25,078 bases of DNA from CAZMCH01 sp964564735. Lineage in GTDB: Bacteria > Poribacteria > DTPJ01. The stretch spans positions 1 through 25,078 of the forward strand of contig CAZMCH010000064.1 in NCBI GenBank assembly GCA_964564735.1. Direction: 5' to 3'. The translations under genes and the position numbers were made by a program. The notes under the pieces are model-generated. The model was not told where the DNA came from and searched no databases. It saw nothing but the letters and a program-made list of their open reading frames with translations. Of this stretch, positions 1 to 7,389 are shown one piece after another (the stretch's first letter is position 1; every line of letters starts with the position of its first letter).

Positions 1-264
1 ATATCCAATACAAAAGAAAACAGCCTAATATGTTATCCAAATCCTTTTTATATTAATAAGCATAATTATATAAAATTTCGTCCAATTGGATATAACATCA
101 GCATATATAACATCAATGGTGAATTGATAAAAGAGCTAAAAGATAATGAATCTGAATGGGATGGAAGGAACGAGCAAAATCAAGTTGTTGCTGGTGGAGT
201 GTATTTTTATATAGCAGAAAACAAAGGCGTCATAAAGAAAGGCAAATTTGTAATATTATGGTAA
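1..264 (+). CDS. C-terminal end of a secreted protein with FlgD-Ig / type IX-like tail (partial)
   Basis: The reading frame is open from the left edge and stops with TAA at 262-264, so only the last 87 residues are visible. It carries a CYPNPF motif near residues 11-16. It then has a short beta-sandwich pattern: SIYNINGELIKEL, WDGRN and GGVYFYI, ending in GKFVILW. This is the classic pattern of the FlgD-Ig-like or T9SS type A-like C-terminal module (YPNPF...YNxxGexV...WDGxxxxGxxVxxGvYfy) found at the end of many large secreted proteins. The N-terminal catalytic or adhesive part lies outside the window, so its function cannot be named. The stop overlaps the next gene's ATG (258-260), so the two are probably translated together. 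The residue usual at the second glycine of the loop is altered (EQNQVVAGG), which is within normal variation. Confidence 0.8.
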   Translation: MSNTKENSLICYPNPFYINKHNYIKFRPIGYNISIYNINGELIKELKDNESEWDGRNEQNQVVAGGVYFYIAENKGVIKKGKFVILW

Positions 265-1004
265 CAAATAAAATAAATATGCGAATATTAAGTCATATTT
301 TTTGCTTTAATATCATATTCATAATATTGTTATCTATCTTTGGTTGTGCTGATGATGAGCAATGGGAAGATCAAAAAACGTCCCCAGTAGTCAATCCATC
401 ATGGTTTTATGCTTTGGATTATCCTACTGCTGATGGCAATTCATGGCAATATATAAGATCGGATAAAAGATATTCCTATACCTCAAAAGTCATTGGAACA
501 AAAAATATAAGCGGCTCAACTGTCAGAATGCTTGTAAGCAATTCTGATATCCCTGTTGATTATACTGGTGCGTTATATGGTGTTCCTGTCCGAAATTATA
601 TGTTTACAAAAGATATAGATCAATATAAAGAATATGCCTTTGATCTATGGATAGAAGCTTGGAATGATACATATTTCCAGAGATACCTTCCAGAAAGAAT
701 AGTATGGTCTTTTCCATTGTATAAAGATAAGGAATGGGTTGTTAACAAGCTTTATACTGAACCTAGGTTTACATATATACGAAAGGTTGTTGAAGATAAT
801 GAAAGAATATCAGTTCCAGCAGGTGATTACACACAAGTTTTTGTCGTGGAAGAGTCTGTTTTTACAGAAACCCAACAAAATCTCGGTGTAATATCTACCT
901 ATTGGCTTGTTAAGGGTGTCGGAATAATTAAATATCAATATACAGATTTCTCATTGCTTCTTGATGTAACCTATGAGCTTGGTAAGTTTTCAGGGAATCT
1001 TTAA
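258..1004 (+). CDS. Putative lipoprotein, unknown function
   Basis: From ATG 258 this is a 248-residue protein. It has a basic start, a hydrophobic stretch and a lipobox-like SIFGC ending at Cys30, so a lipidated envelope protein is likely. Phe at -2 is not ideal for a lipobox. An alternative start at ATG 279 gives a tidier 22-residue signal. The mature part is mostly beta. It contains GNSWQYIRSDKRY, a later segment of aromatic and charged residues, then VPAGDYTQVFVVEE and YWLVKGVGIIKYQ. That last pair resembles families in which a G-d-y/f strand is followed by W-x-x-G-V-G-I-v (DUF3108-like lipoprotein folds), but I cannot assign a family firmly. The gene overlaps the upstream stop by 7 nt. 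Its own stop overlaps the stop of the opposing acetyltransferase gene. ATG 156 in the same frame is rejected because it would lie inside the upstream gene. Confidence 0.75.
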   Translation: MVTNKINMRILSHIFCFNIIFIILLSIFGCADDEQWEDQKTSPVVNPSWFYALDYPTADGNSWQYIRSDKRYSYTSKVIGTKNISGSTVRMLVSNSDIPVDYTGALYGVPVRNYMFTKDIDQYKEYAFDLWIEAWNDTYFQRYLPERIVWSFPLYKDKEWVVNKLYTEPRFTYIRKVVEDNERISVPAGDYTQVFVVEESVFTETQQNLGVISTYWLVKGVGIIKYQYTDFSLLLDVTYELGKFSGNL

Positions 1005-2272
1005 TATATTGCATAAATGAAAGATCCCATTTTTGGAAACAAAACATCAAGCAGATAGGCATATTTGGGCTGTGCGCCCATATCTTTCCAAAAGTCTTTT
1101 GATTCCTCTCGATTTCGGTATCCAAAAAACAAAGGTATTGCACATCTTGGAGGAATTTGTATCGGCTCCCACCAATCGCTTGAGAATCCGAGTTCCTCTA
1201 TATTCTTTATTTTACCGTTCTCAAAATGAATCGCTAATTTTTCCTTATAAAACGCTATACGAACAACATCTGTCAAACCTGCAAAAGCTGAATCCACCAA
1301 CCGACGCTCAAGCACTGGCGCAATCTTTCGCAAAAATCTAGCCATGTTTGGAATAAATATCTGCCATGCGTATCCACCTAAATCAACTGCTCCATGATGA
1401 ACAGCAACTTTGACCAATTCACAATTTGCTGGCAAATTTAGGCGTATATATGGTTTTTCCCTTTGTATAGCAATTTCTTTAAGATGCTGTAAAACTGCTA
1501 ACGACATATCATAAGTGAGTTTTGATACTTCGCCTACAGTTAGTGCATTGCTACTAAATGGATATAGTTGTATAAAGAAATATCCTGCTATTTTTTTGTT
1601 TACATCTTCTATAATCCACATTTCTAAGGCTGTGCATGTCCTAGGGGAGTTTTCCGTCAAATATTGCCATATAGCCTTGTTCCTGACTGAATGTATTGCC
1701 AAAGACTTGACCGATTCCTCATAAAGTCTTTCAATCTCTGCTAAATCATCAGGATTAGCAAGTCTGAATGTCCATCTTGACTTTTCGTTCTCATTGGGTT
1801 GAGGTATCTGATGAAATTCTATATTACAATGCCTTTCTAACGGGATCGCATATTCATATCCGAATTGGCGATAGAAATACGGTATACCCTGAATGATAGA
1901 AATATCGTATTTTCCATCATTCAATAGCTTTCTATGATATTCTGCCTGCTTACGTATCAAGCCTCGACGACGATATTGCTCTTGCGTGGCAACAATGCCC
2001 ATCTCACCGACTTTTATCGTTACATCTTCGTATTTCCACTCCCAAGGTATTAGGCATAAGGTTGATATTGCCTCGCCTGTATTCTCATCCTCTACAAATA
2101 TTAGATCGCTTGGTTGAACGTTAGGATGATTAGTAAATAACTGCCTGCATAGATGACCTACCATCTCATTATGAATGACATTATCAAGTTTTACAACTTG
2201 CTCAATGTCATCTTGATTTTCAGCAGTTTTCATAACTAAGCCATCGCCTAGTTCCTGTTTAGATTTGCTCAT
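1001..2272 (-). CDS. Eis-like GNAT N-acetyltransferase
   Basis: A 423-residue protein of the large GNAT type (Eis-like, GNAT_acetyltransf_9). The N-terminal GNAT core has the acetyl-CoA loop QYRRRGLIRKQ followed by the family-typical YFYRQFGYEYA. A second GNAT-like half follows, with a C-terminal region that could be an SCP2-like domain. Acetyl-CoA-dependent acetylation of an amine is expected, but the substrate is unknown. I start at ATG 2272 because GAGAGAGG lies about 8 nt upstream. A TTG at 2317 in the same frame would overlap the upstream LamG gene. It follows the LamG gene by 13 nt, so the two are probably one transcript. Its TAA (1003-1001) shares bases with the stop of the convergent lipoprotein gene, and no terminator separates them. 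Confidence 0.85.
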   Translation of the reverse strand: MSKSKQELGDGLVMKTAENQDDIEQVVKLDNVIHNEMVGHLCRQLFTNHPNVQPSDLIFVEDENTGEAISTLCLIPWEWKYEDVTIKVGEMGIVATQEQYRRRGLIRKQAEYHRKLLNDGKYDISIIQGIPYFYRQFGYEYAIPLERHCNIEFHQIPQPNENEKSRWTFRLANPDDLAEIERLYEESVKSLAIHSVRNKAIWQYLTENSPRTCTALEMWIIEDVNKKIAGYFFIQLYPFSSNALTVGEVSKLTYDMSLAVLQHLKEIAIQREKPYIRLNLPANCELVKVAVHHGAVDLGGYAWQIFIPNMARFLRKIAPVLERRLVDSAFAGLTDVVRIAFYKEKLAIHFENGKIKNIEELGFSSDWWEPIQIPPRCAIPLFFGYRNREESKDFWKDMGAQPKYAYLLDVLFPKMGSFIYAIY

Positions 2273-2285
2273 ATAATAGCCTCTC

Positions 2286-3035
2286 TCATTTTCGCAATGC
2301 TCCCCAAGTAGTAGCAAGTTTTTCTTTTATGTCAATTGCAAGTATGTATTGCTTTATACCGTCATTAAAAATCCCTTTTATGTCATCTTCTGTTAATCCA
2401 ACATTAAAAAGACAAACTTCGTCTATTACACCTTTAACACCTCCACCACCAGCAGGCGGTTGACCACCTATCATAAACGGGGCTTCACAAGTCAATGGCT
2501 TGCTAGTTATTGCAGATTGACCGCTTGGATTTCCGTCAACAAATAGCCTAAGGTTTTTCATATCATAAGTCGCTGCGACATGATGCCATTTTCCATCAAC
2601 AACTACAGCTTGGCTCTGAATCTGCTGATCCGCTGGTGATGTTATCCCAACATTAGCTTTATCTGGAAGTAGCCACATTGAGTAATTTCTATTTGGCCAT
2701 GCCTCTTTTCCCATAACCATCTGATATGGATTGACAACTTGTGGAACATTGAGCCAACACGTCATACTGAAAGTCTGAAGGTTCAGTTCTTCTTTATGTG
2801 GAACTGATACATTTCCACCAGCAAACTCTATAGCTTTTCCATTCTTGCCATTGACCCAATTTACTTTACCAAATATTTCGCCATCGTTGCCTTTTCCTGA
2901 TGAATCTTTCACAACAACGCCATTTCCTTCGTCCATCATCCATATACCAAGTATAGATTTTTCGTCTATCCTTGCAAAAGCAACTAAAGATGACATAAAT
3001 GCGATTAAGAAAATACAGATAAATAATTTTTTCAT
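2286..3035 (-). CDS. Secreted LamG-domain (concanavalin-like) protein with KLATTWG tail
   Basis: 249 residues. A signal peptide ends at about AFA (residues 19-21). One LamG/Laminin_G_3 jelly-roll domain follows, with the family landmarks DSSGKGNDG, GKAIEFAGG, FSMTCWLNVP, GKWHHVAATYD, LRLFVDG and GVIDEVCLFNVGLTEDDI. It probably binds carbohydrate or another extracellular ligand, with no catalytic domain attached. The last residues, KLATTWGALRK, fall after the jelly-roll and reappear on the secreted CBM9-like protein at 9939-10739. I read this as a possible sorting or processing tag (inference). The ATG has an excellent SD (GGAGG, 7 nt upstream). It is the first gene of a two-gene unit with the acetyltransferase, probably driven by the promoter at 3170-3198. 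LamG proteins with signal peptides are abundant in Poribacteria-like genomes. Confidence 0.88.
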   Translation of the reverse strand: MKKLFICIFLIAFMSSLVAFARIDEKSILGIWMMDEGNGVVVKDSSGKGNDGEIFGKVNWVNGKNGKAIEFAGGNVSVPHKEELNLQTFSMTCWLNVPQVVNPYQMVMGKEAWPNRNYSMWLLPDKANVGITSPADQQIQSQAVVVDGKWHHVAATYDMKNLRLFVDGNPSGQSAITSKPLTCEAPFMIGGQPPAGGGGVKGVIDEVCLFNVGLTEDDIKGIFNDGIKQYILAIDIKEKLATTWGALRK

Positions 3036-3074
3036 TTTACGCCTCCATATAATAAAATGCCTATTCTTAATAAA

Positions 3075-3138
3075 AAAGATTTTTCGCTTTACTCAAAATG
3101 ACAGCAAAGTGTCACCCCGAACTAAATGAAGGGCTTTC
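3075..3138. repeat. Intergenic palindromic element, two back-to-back half copies
   Basis: AAAGATTTTTCGCTTTACTC leads into AATGACA. After a 6-nt spacer, TGTCACCCCGAACTAAATG leads into AAGGGCTTTC. Each half resembles the widely scattered bacterial intergenic repeat of the type AAGATTCTTCGC...AATGACA, or its partner TGTCACCCTGAAC...AAGGG. The inner TGACA/TGTCA (3099-3103, 3110-3114) form an inverted repeat. It lies in the 5' leader of the LamG gene, so it would be transcribed with it. Family membership is from memory, not from a search. Confidence 0.5.
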
Positions 3139-3169
3139 TTGGATTAATGCTAAAAATATAATTCCCTAT

Positions 3170-3198
3170 ACATTAACAAAATAAGACTTTTATGTCAA
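3170..3198 (-). promoter_or_regulatory. Candidate sigma70-type promoter for LamG-GNAT
   Basis: On the - strand a perfect -35 TTGACA (3198-3193) is followed after 17 bp by TAATGT (3175-3170). The -10 matches the consensus at only three of six positions. It lies right after the UPF0210 stop and 135 bp before the LamG start, and is the best promoter candidate in the gap. Confidence 0.4.
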
Positions 3199-3202
3199 AT
3201 CA

Positions 3203-4570
3203 TTAATTATTCAAGCTATGAAGCGGGGCAGGGATACGACCTCCAAAATTTATAAATTTTTTGCTCATATTATTATTACGGACAGGCATAACATTTGCCT
3301 CTCCGAATAAACCGCCAAAAACTACTTTGTCTCCTGCTTTCATATTCGGTGCAGGTATTAGCCGAACAGCTGTTGTTTTGTTATTGATAACGCCTATCGC
3401 CATTTCATCTGCGATTATTGCTGAAATCGTATGCGTATCCGTATCACCCGGTATAACTATCATATCTAGCCCTACCGAACATACGCTTGTCATTGCTTCT
3501 AGCTTTTCAAGAGTAAGTGTGCCTTTCATGACTGCGTTACTCATTGCAATATCTTCACTGACAGGTATAAACGCCCCACTAAGCCCACCTACTGATGATG
3601 ATGCAAATAGACCGCCCTTCTTTACTGCATCATTGAGCATTGCAAGTGCTGCGGTTGTTCCGGGTGCGCCAACTGAATCTAATCCCAATGTTTCTAGTAT
3701 CTCACCTACAGAATCACCAACTTTTGGCGTTGGTGCAAGTGATAGATCAACTATTCCAAAAGATACGCCTAGTTTTTCCGCAATTTCTCTGCCGATAAGT
3801 TCACCGACTCTTGTAACCTTAAAACTCGTCTTTTTGATAACTTCTGCAAGCCCACCGAGATCAATATTTGGATTGTTTTTGATGGCATCTTCTACTGCGC
3901 TTTTAACAACCCCCGGACCAGAAACACCTACATTAATTACGCAATCAGGCTCACCAACACCCATATATGCACCTGCCATAAAAGGATTATCTTCGGGAAT
4001 ATTGGCAAATACAACGAGTTTTGCACATGCAAAGCCATGCCTTTCTTTTGATTGAAAAGCAGAATCCTTAATTATCTCACCTAGTTGCATGATGGCTTCC
4101 ATATTGATCCCAGCTTTTGTAGAAGCAACATTTATCGATGAACATACTCTTTCTGTTTGTGATAAGACCACTGGTAATGATTCTAATAGCTTCTGATCAC
4201 CTTGTTTGATACCCTTATGAACAAGCGCAGAATATCCACCAACAAGGTCAATATTGATCTCTTTGCATGTCTTATCAAGCATTTCTGCGATCTCGATCAT
4301 CTCATCTATACTTGATTGAGCGCAAACAAGGGCAATTGGGCTAATCGCAAGCCTTTTATTTACCACAGGTATCCCATATTTTTGTTCAAGTTTCTTACAT
4401 GAAGTAACCAAATTGGATGCATTTTTTAATATTTTTTCCCTTATTTTCCCTTTTATGTCATCTGATCCTGTGCATTCCCAAAGACTAATTCCCATTGTTA
4501 CAGCACGTAAATCCAGATTTTCAAGATGGATCATTTTTATCGTTTCTAATATTTCCTGAAATTTCGGCAT
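3203..4570 (-). CDS. UPF0210 / DUF711 family protein (PFL-like fold)
   Basis: 455 residues, the usual length of UPF0210 (COG2848). Landmarks are NLDLRAVTMGISL near the N-terminus, NVGVSGPGVVKSAV, the SVGEILETLGLDSVGAPGTTAALA region, GGLSGAFIPVSED, and the conserved CSVGLDMIVIPGDT with its cysteine. As I recall, a structure of this family shows a barrel related to the PFL/ribonucleotide reductase superfamily. This protein has no C-terminal RVxGY glycyl-radical loop, and its biochemical role is unknown. It follows the double-ACT UPF0237 gene by 9 nt, a pairing conserved in many bacteria. The SD is GGGGGA, 5 nt before the ATG. Here the pair is preceded by two medium-chain dehydrogenases, which hints at a metabolite-processing pathway. 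Confidence 0.92.
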   Translation of the reverse strand: MPKFQEILETIKMIHLENLDLRAVTMGISLWECTGSDDIKGKIREKILKNASNLVTSCKKLEQKYGIPVVNKRLAISPIALVCAQSSIDEMIEIAEMLDKTCKEINIDLVGGYSALVHKGIKQGDQKLLESLPVVLSQTERVCSSINVASTKAGINMEAIMQLGEIIKDSAFQSKERHGFACAKLVVFANIPEDNPFMAGAYMGVGEPDCVINVGVSGPGVVKSAVEDAIKNNPNIDLGGLAEVIKKTSFKVTRVGELIGREIAEKLGVSFGIVDLSLAPTPKVGDSVGEILETLGLDSVGAPGTTAALAMLNDAVKKGGLFASSSVGGLSGAFIPVSEDIAMSNAVMKGTLTLEKLEAMTSVCSVGLDMIVIPGDTDTHTISAIIADEMAIGVINNKTTAVRLIPAPNMKAGDKVVFGGLFGEANVMPVRNNNMSKKFINFGGRIPAPLHSLNN

Positions 4571-4579
4571 AATTTCCCC

Positions 4580-5137
4580 CTATACTTCGTGCATTGCCCG
4601 AAAAATGTCATGACTTTGGACTCTTATTTCTATGGATAGCCTGTTAGCACAATCATCCAAAGCCCTGTTTAGCTCTAGCATATCAAACTCATCTTCTACT
4701 TCCACACGTGCAACGACTGAATATTGAGGAATATTTCTTATAATGAACGGTTTAGCAGATAACTCAATGATATTAATATTCATATTTGCAAGCACTTCTG
4801 AAACACCGGCAACAATACCGATCTTGTCAGAACCAATAACTGTGATAATAACAATATCTTTGGGCTTTTGTGGAGCAGAATCAACAATAGTGGCAGGTCT
4901 TAATGAATGATTAACGCCCATTTCCAGACATTTTTTCCTTAGGCTTTCGTCTAATTCTTTAATACTTATATCCTTTGTTGGTTGGAGTAATAATATCATT
5001 GCAAATTCATCGCTTAAAACCGTCTGATTCAATTCCTGAATATTACATCCATATCTATAAAGAGTATTTGCTATACCAGCAACTATACCCGGATGATCTT
5101 TTCCAACTACGGTTAATATAAAACGTTCCTGAGTCAT
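4580..5137 (-). CDS. Double ACT-domain protein, UPF0237-like
   Basis: 185 residues built of two ACT domains, roughly 4-80 and 92-170. Each opens with the ligand-binding pattern VxGxDxxGIVAG (VVGKDHPGIVAG; VIGSDKIGIVAG). ACT domains bind amino acids or small metabolites and regulate partners, as in the GcvR-like group. UPF0237 proteins are usually encoded directly before UPF0210, as here, and may sense the small-molecule state of that partner (inference). The start is supported by a strong SD (GAGGAGGA) lying inside the last codons of the preceding dehydrogenase gene, whose stop is only 3 nt upstream. That arrangement points to translational coupling. Confidence 0.9.
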   Translation of the reverse strand: MTQERFILTVVGKDHPGIVAGIANTLYRYGCNIQELNQTVLSDEFAMILLLQPTKDISIKELDESLRKKCLEMGVNHSLRPATIVDSAPQKPKDIVIITVIGSDKIGIVAGVSEVLANMNINIIELSAKPFIIRNIPQYSVVARVEVEDEFDMLELNRALDDCANRLSIEIRVQSHDIFRAMHEV

Positions 5138-5140
5138 AAA

Positions 5141-6172
5141 TTAGTCTTCCTCCTCAGCAAACCGAATTATTGCCTTAACTATATCACTTCCGCCTTTTGA
5201 CAATTCTTCAAAGGCATTTGGTATTTCATTGAATTCATAGTCATGGCTAACTATGGAATTTAGATTGATCAAACCTGAGTTTACAAGCTCGATGGCAAGG
5301 GCAAAATTTTTGCAGTTCGTTGATAAGCCTATTAAACTTATTTCGTTTGCCATAATTTTCGTCAATGGTAACTGATCAATATCGTTCCCTGTCCATTCCA
5401 TCATAACAATTTTGCCACTTTTGCATACTAGATCAATCGCCTTTGTCAGATTTTGTAGATTTCCTGAACATTCAAATATATATTTAACCCCTTTATCTTT
5501 TGTTATTGCCATTATTAGCTCTTGGGCATCATTTGATAATGGGCTTACGACATAATCAGCCCCTAAATCTGCGGAAAGATGCAACCTTTCTGAATCTTCA
5601 TCCATAACTATTACCGAAATACCTGCACGTTTGGCGACCTGTAAAGTTAATAATCCGTTACAACCTGCACCGAAAATAACCACTAAGTCACCAATGGAAA
5701 TATCAGCTTGTTTGATCGCATGGATGGAAGTTGCCAATGGCGATATTAGGACAGCTTCATCAGAAGACATGCTTTCGTCTTTCCGATGAGTTAAAGCAGA
5801 TTTTATCGCTAGATATTCAGCAAACGCACCGTTTTTATGCAAACCGAGAATTACATTATTTCGACAAAGGTTTGTAGTTCCTGATAGGCAGGATTCACAC
5901 TTCTCGCATGATAATAATGGTTCACCAATTACTTCATCACCTATCTCCAGATTTTCTACTTTTTTCCCAATGCCAACAACTTCGCCATAAAATTCACTGC
6001 CCAATATAATCGGATATTTTATATCCGAATATCTCCCCATATATGCTAAAACGTCTAAGTGTGATATACCCACAGATTTTACCTTTACAAGAACTTCGTC
6101 CTGTTTAAATTTCGGTTCTTCTGTTTCTTTTATTACTATCTTTTTTGATTCTTCACAAACAGCAATTTTCAT
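5141..6172 (-). CDS. Zinc-type medium-chain dehydrogenase lacking catalytic zinc ligands
   Basis: 343 residues with a GroES-like N-terminal half and a Rossmann half (GAGCNG at 168-173, acidic residue VMDED near the end of the second strand). The structural zinc lobe is intact: Cys89, Cys92, Cys95 and Cys103. The catalytic zinc ligands of this family are not. The usual GICGxD Cys is Ser37 (GISHLD), the GHE His is Ser59 (GSE), and the Glu of E-P-L-A is Ser144 (SPLA); Glu60 remains. The enzyme may therefore be a zinc-independent reductase, like quinone or crotonyl-CoA reductases, despite its structural zinc site (inference). NAD(P)H use is expected, with substrate unknown. SD GGAGAG lies about 10 nt upstream. 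The gene sits 21 nt after the other dehydrogenase and 3 nt before the ACT gene. Confidence 0.88.
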   Translation of the reverse strand: MKIAVCEESKKIVIKETEEPKFKQDEVLVKVKSVGISHLDVLAYMGRYSDIKYPIILGSEFYGEVVGIGKKVENLEIGDEVIGEPLLSCEKCESCLSGTTNLCRNNVILGLHKNGAFAEYLAIKSALTHRKDESMSSDEAVLISPLATSIHAIKQADISIGDLVVIFGAGCNGLLTLQVAKRAGISVIVMDEDSERLHLSADLGADYVVSPLSNDAQELIMAITKDKGVKYIFECSGNLQNLTKAIDLVCKSGKIVMMEWTGNDIDQLPLTKIMANEISLIGLSTNCKNFALAIELVNSGLINLNSIVSHDYEFNEIPNAFEELSKGGSDIVKAIIRFAEEED

Positions 6173-6193
6173 TTGCTTTATCTCTCCTGTAAT

Positions 6194-7192
6194 TTACATA
6201 TTCATTAGAATTTTAATAGCATTATCTTTATGTTCTGTTACAAATTCAAATGCCTTTTGAATATCATCAATAGACAAAATATGTGATATAAGAATTGATG
6301 AATCGACTTTATCGTTAGCAATTAAATCAACAGCGATTGGAAATTCCGTTTGAATATCTGGCCCCAATGAGCCTATTAACTTTATTTCCCTGTTGAAAAA
6401 ATCTGGAAAATCAAATTCATAAACTGATTTTCGTGGAACACCAAAAGCTAATACAACACCGCTTCTCTTTACAAGTCTGAAGCAATCATTTATGGTCGAG
6501 TCTTTGCCAACCGCCTCTATTGCTAGATCAGCCATTAAACCATCTGTTATTTTATAGAGCATATCAGATATGTTAGATTCTAAACGATTTATAATATGCG
6601 TTGCCCCGATTTTTTGGCTAGCATCAAGCCTATAATTTACAAGATCAATACCAATTATAGTTTCTGCATTCATGAGTTTCATCATTGCCATAAAAAGCAA
6701 ACCAATAGAACCTTGACCTACAATTACGACTTTTTTTTCTGTTAGATTCCATTTATCTCTTTCTAATGAATACTTATCTTTTTCAGCATCGGGCAATATA
6801 GATTGAAATAGCTTTCTGCAAGCATGTATTACTGTTCCCAAAGGTTGCGCAATAACAAATTTATTATTAAGATATGGGATACTAACAGTTCTACTTGGAT
6901 GTGAAACAAAGTATTCAGCAAATCCTCGATCTCCATTTGGTATTGATAGAACATAATCACCTTCTTTAAAGGCTTTGTTTCTTGTCTCTACAATGGTTCC
7001 GATACATTCATGTCCGGGGAATCCTAATGGAAGTGGATATTGCAATGCTCGTTCATTAAGGAAATATGGCGTATCGCTTCCGCATATAGAAACCGTATGG
7101 CTTTTTATTAGTATTTGTCCTTCTTCTATTTCTGGTTTTGGTGCTTCCGTTATTTCAACACATAAAGGCTTTGTTATTACAGCACATCTCAT
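6194..7192 (-). CDS. Medium-chain dehydrogenase with catalytic but no structural zinc site
   Basis: 332 residues of the MDR superfamily. The catalytic zinc ligands are present: Cys37 in SICGSD, His61-Glu62 in PGHE, with Gln116 in the QPLGT position. The segment that normally carries the four-Cys structural zinc lobe (about residues 85-105) has no cysteines and is shortened. A GQGSIG nucleotide motif lies at 159-164, followed by an acidic GIDLV strand end, which suggests NAD. It would oxidise an alcohol or polyol or reduce a carbonyl; the substrate is unknown. It is the first gene of the operon running through the second dehydrogenase, UPF0237 and UPF0210. The ATG has GGAG 12 nt upstream. A divergent promoter region separates it from the TGT paralogue. 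Confidence 0.87.
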   Translation of the reverse strand: MRCAVITKPLCVEITEAPKPEIEEGQILIKSHTVSICGSDTPYFLNERALQYPLPLGFPGHECIGTIVETRNKAFKEGDYVLSIPNGDRGFAEYFVSHPSRTVSIPYLNNKFVIAQPLGTVIHACRKLFQSILPDAEKDKYSLERDKWNLTEKKVVIVGQGSIGLLFMAMMKLMNAETIIGIDLVNYRLDASQKIGATHIINRLESNISDMLYKITDGLMADLAIEAVGKDSTINDCFRLVKRSGVVLAFGVPRKSVYEFDFPDFFNREIKLIGSLGPDIQTEFPIAVDLIANDKVDSSILISHILSIDDIQKAFEFVTEHKDNAIKILMNM

Positions 7193-7230
7193 TAATTTTT
7201 TACTCCAGTCTTAGGTTAAAAAGTGAAATG

Positions 7231-7257
7231 TTATTAACTTAAAAAGGATTATGTCAA
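7231..7257 (-). promoter_or_regulatory. Weak candidate promoter for the dehydrogenase-UPF0237-UPF0210 operon
   Basis: A perfect -35 TTGACA on the - strand (7257-7252) is followed after only 15 bp by TAATAA (7236-7231). The short spacer and imperfect -10 keep confidence low. It is still the only -35 consensus hexamer in the gap for this direction. Confidence 0.3.
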
Positions 7258-7270
7258 AAATAGACAGAAA

Positions 7271-7294
7271 TTGCAAGCATTTCTTGTCTTGCAA
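7271..7294. promoter_or_regulatory. Inverted repeat TTGCAAG-N10-CTTGCAA between divergent promoters
   Basis: A perfect 7-bp inverted repeat with 17-bp centre spacing lies between the - strand -35 (7252-7257) and the + strand -35 (7307-7312). Spacing and symmetry fit a dimeric repressor or activator site controlling both directions. No regulator gene is adjacent, so this is a structural inference only. Confidence 0.4.
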
Positions 7295-7306
7295 CTGAAC
7301 CAAACC

Positions 7307-7336
7307 TTGACTTCACTTATATTATATTGATAGAAT
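7307..7336 (+). promoter_or_regulatory. Candidate sigma70-type promoter for the TGT paralogue
   Basis: TTGACT at 7307-7312, an 18-bp spacer and TAGAAT at 7331-7336 (five of six matches for each hexamer). The predicted start near 7343 leaves a leader of about 45 nt before ATG 7390. Confidence 0.6.
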
Positions 7337-7389
7337 AGAGCAAATTATATAAGGTATTTGAGCAAAAAAACTACGAGTATTGCAATTCA

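Noticed and set aside
156..257. N-terminal extension of the lipoprotein frame
   Set aside because: It overlaps the C-terminal coding part of the upstream protein and would remove the lipoprotein signal from the N-terminus.
3261..4055. 264-residue + strand ORF opposite UPF0210
   Set aside because: It is rich in Ser, Pro, Thr and Ala with no family pattern, and lies fully antisense to a gene with clear conserved motifs.
7193..7389. Possible preQ1 riboswitch upstream of the TGT paralogue
   Set aside because: No H-type pseudoknot pattern or conserved preQ1 core was found in the leader.
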